Below are positions 33,162 to 37,198 of a stretch of DNA of 37,198 bases, one piece after another (position 1 is the stretch's first letter; each line of letters begins with the position of its first letter). Under the pieces are notes generated by a model. The model saw only the letters and a program-made list of their open reading frames with translations, was not told the origin of the DNA and searched no databases. The stretch lies in IMG/VR virus record IMGVR_UViG_3300018067_000090, positions 1-37,198 of that record, one strand, 5' to 3'. Source of the stretch: a virus. Position numbers and translations under genes: made by a program.

Positions 33162-34036
33162 AAAGGGTTCCAAATTGGAACGACGGTGTAGTTCGTTTCC
33201 TTCAGATACTTACGGTGGCTCGGTTGCGCGGAACATAACGTAATGTATCTACATCCACCGTACATACCGCATGCTTCTCGATTGCGCCTAAACTTTCCTT
33301 CGTGCATCATATCCAAGTGTCTGAGGATATCACGAACGGCGTCCTCTTTCCATTCGTCGATTACTTCTTGGCTCTTTGTAACGACGATGCGTTCGAACTT
33401 TCCAGTGTTACCTTTCACGCCGATGCGATTGATAATCAAGTTCTTCGAATTCAATGCCCACATGTATCCGTGGAATTGATTGCTCATAATCGCTGGCTTG
33501 AAGTATGAACCCCACGATTTGTGGTCTACCGGGCACAAATAAGGTTGAGCTAATACAAGGTCCGTGATGCCCGTATAGAGAATATGAATCTCATCATCCT
33601 CATACAAAGTTTTCGCGAACGTACTTTCCACCAGTGGATTGTTATTCGTATCTCTTGCAACAACCCAATTGTCGGTGATGTACTTCGCGGTGTATGCGGA
33701 ATAAATGTCGATGCAAGCGTTGATTTGCGAACGTGTGAGTTGGGTTTTCGCAGCCGCATACGCTTCCATCCTTGCTGCAACTTGGCCGCGCAATATATTC
33801 TGCGGTGTATTATGAAAGTGCGCGTAGTGCTCAGCTAAGCCTTCGTGAATAATGAGTCCGAGTTCCAAAGACTCCATTCCATAATCACGCGGCTCAATCG
33901 AATCGATGAAACGATACGCGGCTTGCTGATTGCACGTTTGAATACCCGCAAGGACTTGCGAGTCGATGCTGATAACGAGCTTATCCGTTTGCTTCGGTGC
34001 GTCGTTATCAAGTTTTGAGGTATCGGTGAGAGTCAT
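33149..34036 (-). CDS. Cas4/AddB-like PD-(D/E)XK nuclease with Fe-S cysteines
   Basis: The 295-residue protein is a RecB-type exonuclease. The active site is Asp159 (GITDLV), Asp171 and Lys173 (VDHKSW), and the QxxxY motif is Gln187/Tyr191. Cys35 near the N-terminus and Cys256, Cys262 and Cys268 at the C-terminus match the one-plus-three pattern that binds a 4Fe-4S cluster in Cas4 and AddB. In phages such nucleases process DNA ends in recombination with annealing proteins, and a Sak4-like ATPase and SSB candidate lie downstream in the same operon. No CRISPR array is near, so a recombination role is preferred. Confidence 0.85.
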   Translation of the reverse strand: MTLTDTSKLDNDAPKQTDKLVISIDSQVLAGIQTCNQQAAYRFIDSIEPRDYGMESLELGLIIHEGLAEHYAHFHNTPQNILRGQVAARMEAYAAAKTQLTRSQINACIDIYSAYTAKYITDNWVVARDTNNNPLVESTFAKTLYEDDEIHILYTGITDLVLAQPYLCPVDHKSWGSYFKPAIMSNQFHGYMWALNSKNLIINRIGVKGNTGKFERIVVTKSQEVIDEWKEDAVRDILRHLDMMHEGKFRRNREACGMYGGCRYITLCSAQPSHRKYLKETNYTVVPIWNPLNRD

Positions 34037-34037
34037 G

Positions 34038-34406
34038 CTATTTTATCTCGATTCCTAACGTTTGCTCAAGCGTGTCCTTAGCGTTCAAGTATCGCAAGCG
34101 TTCGACGCCTTGCATTATTTTCCAGAGTCCGTTGCTTAACTGTAGAAGGTAAAGTAAGGATTGAATTTGAAAACCTTGCTTAACCAACGAGTTAAACATG
34201 ATATGAAACTCTCTTGGACGCTCCGTTTGAAACGTGTGGAGATATAAAACTTCGATGGGGTCATATATCTTCACGCCTTTCTCAAACTTGAACGACCAAG
34301 GAACTGAGTTAGCATAGCGATGAATGACTTTATACTTTCCATCGCGCACCGCGTCTGCTAACTCAAAGCACGCACGTTCAAACGTTATTTGATTTGGCGT
34401 CGGCAT
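34038..34406 (-). CDS. Small unknown protein, 122 aa
   Basis: A mainly helical protein (FERACFELADAVRDGKYKVI; FNSLVKQGFQIQSLLYLLQL) without metal-site or membrane signature. It overlaps the upstream zinc protein by 29 nt and ends in the repeated GAATCGAGAT element (residues GIEIK, stop), 1 nt before the nuclease start. The position suggests a link to the recombination genes. No family recognised. Confidence 0.6.
   Translation of the reverse strand: MPTPNQITFERACFELADAVRDGKYKVIHRYANSVPWSFKFEKGVKIYDPIEVLYLHTFQTERPREFHIMFNSLVKQGFQIQSLLYLLQLSNGLWKIMQGVERLRYLNAKDTLEQTLGIEIK
34040..34054 (-). repeat. Repeated gene-junction element GAATCGAGAT, copy 3
   Basis: On the minus strand AGGAATCGAGATAAAATAG precedes the nuclease ATG at 34036. 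It codes for the last residues of the upstream gene (GIEIK) in a frame not shared with copy 2. The AGGA part can act as a ribosome-binding site. Confidence 0.6.
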
Positions 34407-34611
34407 CTTTCTTTGCGAGCACTTTGAACCACAACTCTATCGCAGGGATTGGGCATTCCTTGATGTGTGAATCCCATTCGCCACATAGCATGCACTCTTG
34501 AAACGTTTCGCCCGATTGAGAATCGTGATGATTTTGAATCGCATCTTCAAGCGCTTCGGTGAGTGTATTGAGAACGAGTTCGGTGCGGTCGTTGTTTGGT
34601 ATGGCTTTCAT
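34378..34611 (-). CDS. Small zinc-knuckle protein, 77 aa
   Basis: A helical N-terminus is followed by Cys40-x2-Cys43-x5-His49-x3-Cys53 (ECMLCGEWDSHIKECP), the spacing of a CCHC-type zinc site, and a short helical tail. The ATG overlaps the previous stop as TAATG. Such small zinc proteins may bind nucleic acid or a host protein. No exact family recognised. The last 29 nt overlap the next gene. Confidence 0.65.
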   Translation of the reverse strand: MKAIPNNDRTELVLNTLTEALEDAIQNHHDSQSGETFQECMLCGEWDSHIKECPIPAIELWFKVLAKKDADAKSNNV

Positions 34612-34847
34612 TATTCTTCAGGCTCCGCGAACATCTTATCGAAACACTTGCCACAAATTCCGCTGACGAGAAATTCCCGCTCGTCTTTAGAGAGATTGGG
34701 AAACGCATTTTGCACAAACATACCGTGGTCCCAATTGTAATAGGCTTGAGCTGTTACTGTAACAACCTGCGGAATGTTGCAATAAGTACAATTCCCTGAT
34801 AGAGTGTATTGTCCATCGGGTGTCTTATAGATTTTGAGTTCGGGCAT
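34611..34847 (-). CDS. Small zinc-ribbon protein, 78 aa
   Basis: Two CxxC pairs (Cys20/Cys23 and Cys65/Cys68) frame a beta/alpha core. The signature YNWDHGMFVQNAFPNLSKDE followed by REFLVSGICGKC is that of a widespread, unnamed small phage protein that I recall from many phages; its function is not known. The ATG overlaps the upstream stop and its own stop overlaps the next ATG, both as TAATG, so the genes are strictly coupled. Probably early and nucleic-acid related. Confidence 0.75.
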   Translation of the reverse strand: MPELKIYKTPDGQYTLSGNCTYCNIPQVVTVTAQAYYNWDHGMFVQNAFPNLSKDEREFLVSGICGKCFDKMFAEPEE

Positions 34848-35095
34848 TAGCTTACCGCGCGCTTCCTTAGCTTGAGAATTGTTGCGGACTTCTTTGGTTT
34901 AAGTTTGAGTCGTTTGTCGTCCTTATAAGATTCAATGTCGATGTCGAACGTGAATGCAAGAGCGTTGGCAATTACGAAGCTTCGCGATACCCCGTATCGG
35001 TTGCATTCCTTTTCGATTGCTCGCTCGATTGCTGATTCAACGGCGGTGGATAATCTCGCACGACGCTGACCGATGTATCGACGTTGAATAATCAC
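34847..35095 (-). CDS. Ribbon-helix-helix-like basic protein, 82 aa
   Basis: The protein is strongly basic. It has a beta strand (RRARLSTAVE), a helix and a turn-helix (ESAIERAIEKECNRYGVSRS, FVIANALAF) like small CopG/Arc-type DNA-binding proteins, then a Lys/Arg-rich tail. It starts with GTG overlapping the previous stop (GTGA). It lies close to the promoter region and could be the regulator that binds the operator-like sites, but that is a guess from position. Confidence 0.5.
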   Translation of the reverse strand: MIIQRRYIGQRRARLSTAVESAIERAIEKECNRYGVSRSFVIANALAFTFDIDIESYKDDKRLKLKPKKSATILKLRKRAVS

Positions 35096-35349
35096 TGGCC
35101 CGTTTCCTTGAGCTTAGCGCGTGCGTCCCACAGAATCTTCGCGATGTTTCGCAAGGTATCGATTCGAGTGAGACGATATGCTTTGAATTGTTCGTCGTCT
35201 GCCATCTTTTCCGTGACGGCCTGGAGTTCACCAATCATGGAGATTAACGATACTCGCAAGGTGGTGATTTGCTGCGATGTCAATTCAACGGGAATGGTTG
35301 GGATGGTTTCTTCAGGCAGGGATTCGACTTGATTGATTTGCTTTTTCAT
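35092..35349 (-). CDS. Small helical unknown protein, 85 aa
   Basis: This is the first gene after the large control region. The sequence is helical (TSQQITTLRVSLISMIGELQ; FKAYRLTRIDTLRNIAKILW) with a Pro/Glu start, no Cys and no membrane segment. It overlaps the ribbon-helix-helix-like gene by 4 nt. Its ATG (MKKQINQ) has only a weak ribosome-binding site. Role unknown; location suggests an early protein. Confidence 0.6.
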   Translation of the reverse strand: MKKQINQVESLPEETIPTIPVELTSQQITTLRVSLISMIGELQAVTEKMADDEQFKAYRLTRIDTLRNIAKILWDARAKLKETGQ

Positions 35350-35400
35350 TTGCTTTGCTCGCTTTCTTTTGGCGCTGCGGTTACTGAGCGGATAAGTAAT

Positions 35401-35492
35401 CGAGGTGTGTACTTTTTACATGGTGCCGCTGGCGCTGTCTGGATTTTATCATGGTTGCCATGCTACCACAAGTGTATAATTTACACACCTCG
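35401..35492. repeat. Inverted repeat with operator-like sites B and C
   Basis: CGAGGTGTGTA (35401-35411) returns inverted as TACACACCTCG (35482-35492). Within it, GTGTA-CTT-TTTACA (site B, 35407-35420) and GTGTA-TAA-TTTACAC (site C, 35472-35486) match site A at 31049. Site C contains a perfect TATAAT on the plus strand. Two inverted sites about 65 bp apart suggest cooperative or looping binding by a regulator near the minus promoter. Confidence 0.6.
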
Positions 35493-35673
35493 GGTTGCAG
35501 AGGTGCAAGGATGCGAGCGCTCCAAGGTGCCGAACCTGCTAGAGCGCAGCGCGAGCGCGTCTGAGACACGTTCGGCAGGTTGTCGCGCTCAGCATACGGG
35601 CCAGGTTGCGAGCGCTCCACAACGGCCGACGATGCGCGCTAGGCTACCACGCGATAATCTATCGTAAATAGCA

Positions 35674-35714
35674 AAAGGCCCGACCAATTCCATACGGGAA
35701 TCAATCGGGCCTTT
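35674..35714 (-). terminator. Terminator upstream of the control region
   Basis: AAAGGCCCGA (35674-35683) pairs with TCGGGCCTTT (35705-35714), with an inner ATTCC/GGAAT stem, and the minus strand continues with TTTT. It begins 25 nt after the stop of the last gene of the right-hand group and would end that transcript before the control region. It may also stop plus-strand transcripts weakly. Confidence 0.8.
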
Positions 35715-35738
35715 ATGCTTTGAGTTGCGTTGAGCGTG

Positions 35739-35957
35739 CTATTTTCCTATGCCTCGGCGAATACATGCTCCATATTTCTTTTCTAGCCAAAGGCAATCAT
35801 CGACGAAGGAGCAATCGTAATCTTCAAGCGTCCAGATAGCGATGCGTCCGTAGAATCTAGACGCGCCCATCATATCGCTTTTGTGTATGATGATAACGTC
35901 TTTATCCTCGTCAGCGATGCGAATGTTGTACTTGATTTTGAACTCTGCGAATGTCAT
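35739..35957 (-). CDS. Small unknown protein, 72 aa
   Basis: An alpha/beta protein (FAEFKIKYNIRIADEDKDVI; WTLEDYDCSFVDDCLWLEKK) with three scattered Cys and no clear zinc spacing. It lies 4 nt downstream of the next gene's stop and is the last gene before the terminator, so it is part of the right-hand operon. The start is not strongly marked. No family recognised. Confidence 0.6.
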   Translation of the reverse strand: MTFAEFKIKYNIRIADEDKDVIIIHKSDMMGASRFYGRIAIWTLEDYDCSFVDDCLWLEKKYGACIRRGIGK

Positions 35958-35961
35958 AAGC

Positions 35962-36171
35962 TTAGCGACGTGACTTCAAATAACCAATCGAATCGCCACG
36001 ATATCGAACGACGATGCCCTTATCAGAATCAAGCGAACGAATCTCAATCGTGGCGAGCGGACGGTAAAGACTCCAGAAACGCATGAAATCGTTTACTTTC
36101 TTTTCTGGCCCTGCATAGAGCAATGCTTTACCTTCGGGCGTGTCAATGTAGATTGTGAGATTGTTAATCAT
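35962..36171 (-). CDS. Small unknown protein, 69 aa
   Basis: The ATG at 36171 overlaps the previous stop (TAATG); the longer frame to 36234 only adds residues that overlap that gene. The product is a small alpha/beta domain (NLTIYIDTPEGKALLYAGPE; ATIEIRSLDSDKGIVVRYRG) with a basic end (YLKSRR). No Cys or membrane segment. Not recognised, but the compact sequence looks coding. Confidence 0.6.
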   Translation of the reverse strand: MINNLTIYIDTPEGKALLYAGPEKKVNDFMRFWSLYRPLATIEIRSLDSDKGIVVRYRGDSIGYLKSRR

Positions 36172-36464
36172 TACGAATTCTCGAGCCGCTTTGCTTCGCG
36201 AGCTTCGTATTCTTTGGCAGTGAGCACGACGCAATAACCTGGCCGAACGCTGTAAACGTTCTTAGCGTAATTCAATGCGCCTTCCTTGGACGATGCGAGC
36301 ACTTGAATGATTCCCGTTGGAGCAATCACGACAAAGGATTCGTAATCCTTCAAGTCCCTGCCGGAATTGTTAAACGCGGCACGGAAGTCAGCACGCGATG
36401 ATTCACACGTCGCGCAAAGGCAATCGCAGAACTGAGGTTGAATGCAAACTTTGCAGGGTTTCAT
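36171..36464 (-). CDS. Small Cys-cluster protein, 97 aa
   Basis: The ATG at 36464 is chosen because AAAGGA lies about 6-11 nt upstream; the longer frame to 36623 runs over the helicase end and has no site. Residues 4-20 hold six Cys (PCKVCIQPQFCDCLCATC), likely binding one or two zinc ions, and a mixed alpha/beta part follows (YESFVVIAPTGIIQVLASSK). Similar short Cys-rich N-termini occur in phage and plasmid proteins. Function unknown. Its start follows the 2-TM micro-ORF by 11 nt. Confidence 0.65.
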   Translation of the reverse strand: MKPCKVCIQPQFCDCLCATCESSRADFRAAFNNSGRDLKDYESFVVIAPTGIIQVLASSKEGALNYAKNVYSVRPGYCVVLTAKEYEAREAKRLENS

Positions 36465-36475
36465 TTGCTTTTCCT

Positions 36476-36613
36476 TTAGAGCGTGTTGAGCGCGTAAACG
36501 AGCAGGGCCAGGAGCAAGGTTAACGGAATGGTCAACTCGTATTCTCGCGTGCGCAATGACGCGCACGCGAGAATAAAGGTTGGCACGATGGCGATGCGAA
36601 TTAGTATGTCCAA
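36476..36613 (-). CDS. Two-membrane-segment micro-protein, 45 aa (TTG start)
   Basis: A 45-residue frame begins with TTG at 36613, 3 codons inside the helicase end, and stops at 36476. Two hydrophobic segments (ILIRIAIVPTFILACASL, then LTIPLTLLLALLVYAL) flank a basic/acidic turn (RTREYE). No ATG start is present; GTG at the tenth codon is another option. It fills the helicase-to-next-gene gap exactly, which supports it, but the 14-bp hairpin inside may be the real reason for sequence constraint. It may be an inner-membrane or lysis-related peptide. Confidence 0.4.
   Translation of the reverse strand: MDILIRIAIVPTFILACASLRTREYELTIPLTLLLALLVYALNTL
36541..36574. repeat. Perfect 14-bp inverted repeat
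   Basis: ATTCTCGCGTGCGC (36541-36554) and GCGCACGCGAGAAT (36561-36574) enclose a 6-nt loop. It lies 27 nt after the helicase stop in minus-strand orientation and has no T-run, so it is not a simple terminator. It may be an RNase III site, a protein-binding site or an mRNA stability structure, and it lies within the micro-ORF. Confidence 0.85.
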
Positions 36614-37198
36614 CGCTTGCCACCGTTTGCGTAGATTGCGCTAGCCAATTCTTTCATGAGAGAAGACTCCTCCCAATTGTTCTCGTTACGGTCGATGATG
36701 TTGCTAATCAATGAGCGCTTCTTCTCGACGAGTTCGGTCAGCCATTCGTCAATCGTGCCGACCGAAATCATATACGTGATGTTCACGTGTTCCGCTGTTG
36801 AGCCAAACCTCGTGAATCGGGTTTCCGCTTGCTCCTCGTTTGCAGGATTCCATTGACGCTCAAGCATGATAGCGTCAGAGCAAAACTGCAAGTTCAAACC
36901 TTCGCCCGATGCAAGGGTACTCGCAATTAAGATGCGATGCCCGTCGTCATTCTTAAATGCTTCGACAACGCTTTGCCGTTGGTCTGCGTCTAACTCAGAC
37001 TTCAAGTGCAAGCATTCTTTCCATCCACCTTGAATGGCCCAGGTATCGAGCACTTCCTTGAGCGCGAGCAACGTTTCTTTGTGGTGTCCGAAAATAACAA
37101 TCTTTCGGTCCGTGCTCAAGAGAAAATCCGTAACGTGTTCAACCGTTGGGCCAATCTTTGCCATGCCGGTGATGCGTCGCATGCGTGCAAAGAAACCA
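36601..37198 (-). CDS. SNF2-type helicase, C-terminal part (cut by window edge)
   Basis: The frame is open to the window edge; residues upstream of the first in-window ATG (GFFAR) continue without a stop, so the true start lies outside. The visible part is the second RecA-like domain of an SF2/SNF2 helicase: motif IV-like KIVIFGHHKETLLALKE, motif V STLASGEGLNLQFCSDA followed by RQWNPA, and motif VI EQAETRFTRFGS. SNF2-type proteins are common in phage replication modules and move on duplex DNA using ATP. The N-terminal Walker A/B half is not visible. It begins the right-hand minus group seen here. Confidence 0.85.
   Translation of the reverse strand, partial: GFFARMRRITGMAKIGPTVEHVTDFLLSTDRKIVIFGHHKETLLALKEVLDTWAIQGGWKECLHLKSELDADQRQSVVEAFKNDDGHRILIASTLASGEGLNLQFCSDAIMLERQWNPANEEQAETRFTRFGSTAEHVNITYMISVGTIDEWLTELVEKKRSLISNIIDRNENNWEESSLMKELASAIYANGGKRWTY

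Larger units (their letters stand above)
35350..35738. promoter_or_regulatory. Gene-free control region (389 bp)
   Basis: No convincing gene lies here. From left to right on the plus strand: an inverted repeat with two operator-like sites (35401-35492), a G/C-rich stretch with a repeated 13-bp word (TGCGAGCGCTCCA at 35512 and 35607, containing the palindrome GAGCGCTC) and a GCCGAAC/GTTCGGC hairpin (35529 and 35570), then the terminator at 35674. Minus-strand promoter candidates are TTGCAA-16 nt-TATACA across site C and TTGTGG-17 nt-TAAAAT just downstream. It probably drives the minus operon from 35349. An origin or small RNA in the G/C-rich part is possible. Confidence 0.6.

Noticed and set aside
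33149-34036. CRISPR Cas4 system
   Set aside because: The nuclease is Cas4-like but no cas1, cas2 or repeat array is present; phage recombination explains it better.
35475-35480. TATAAT as a plus-strand promoter
   Set aside because: A -35 match at usual spacing is lacking and it would read against the minus genes; kept only as part of site C.
35381-35667. ORFs on both strands of the control region
   Set aside because: They have low-quality composition, no ribosome sites and overlap promoter-like and repeat DNA.
36171-36623. 150-aa form of the Cys-cluster gene
   Set aside because: Its extra residues look non-coding and an internal ATG has a good ribosome site.

Overview
This is one contiguous segment of a tailed-phage genome (Caudoviricetes) with a short-tailed, podovirus-like plan. 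The plus-strand half (1-25365) encodes a portal, an acidic scaffold, a major capsid protein, a head-tail adaptor, a T7 gp12/P22 gp10-like nozzle, tail fibre and glycosidase-like proteins, and three large candidate ejection proteins. No tape measure, sheath or baseplate genes are visible. The minus-strand half (25429-37198) holds replication and recombination genes and many tiny unknown genes. The two halves converge on a strong bidirectional terminator at 25367-25414. Base composition is moderate, Shine-Dalgarno sites are ordinary AGGAG types and TTA leucine codons are common. The host is a bacterium but cannot be named from this sequence.

Plus-strand layout: end of an unknown gene, portal with an inserted zinc ribbon, scaffold, capsid, a terminator just 3' of the capsid gene (as T7 has after gene 10), two overlapping connector-region genes, an Ig-like (Big_2) protein, adaptor, small protein, nozzle, fibronectin-III tail protein, four small proteins, a beta-trefoil plus glycoside-hydrolase-like virion enzyme, an S74 self-cleaving tail fibre, a small protein, a 26-residue membrane peptide, a GNAT-like protein and the three ejection candidates (614, 396 and 1453 aa). 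The terminase is not in the window and probably lies to the left; no clear endolysin is seen.

Minus-strand layout, read right to left in order of transcription: SNF2-type helicase (cut by the window edge), a 2-TM micro-ORF carrying a perfect 14-bp hairpin, three small genes, a terminator, a roughly 390-bp gene-free control region with an operator-like inverted repeat, eleven closely packed small genes (several with zinc ribbons) around a Cas4/AddB-like nuclease, a Sak4-like RecA-fold ATPase, an SSB-like OB-fold protein, tRNA-Leu(UAA), an acidic protein, a degenerate Dam-like methyltransferase, an HNH endonuclease, a UDG-exonuclease-polymerase fusion and a DUF3987-like ATPase.

The points most worth a second look are: the polymerase fusion with its cysteine-depleted UDG domain and O-helix histidine; a recurring dyad GTGTA-N3/4-TTTACA at 31049, 35407 and 35472 that may mark an early regulon; a repeated GAATCGAGAT element at three gene junctions; the trefoil-glycosidase virion protein; and several micro-ORFs. 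No CRISPR array, IS element or reverse transcriptase was seen.
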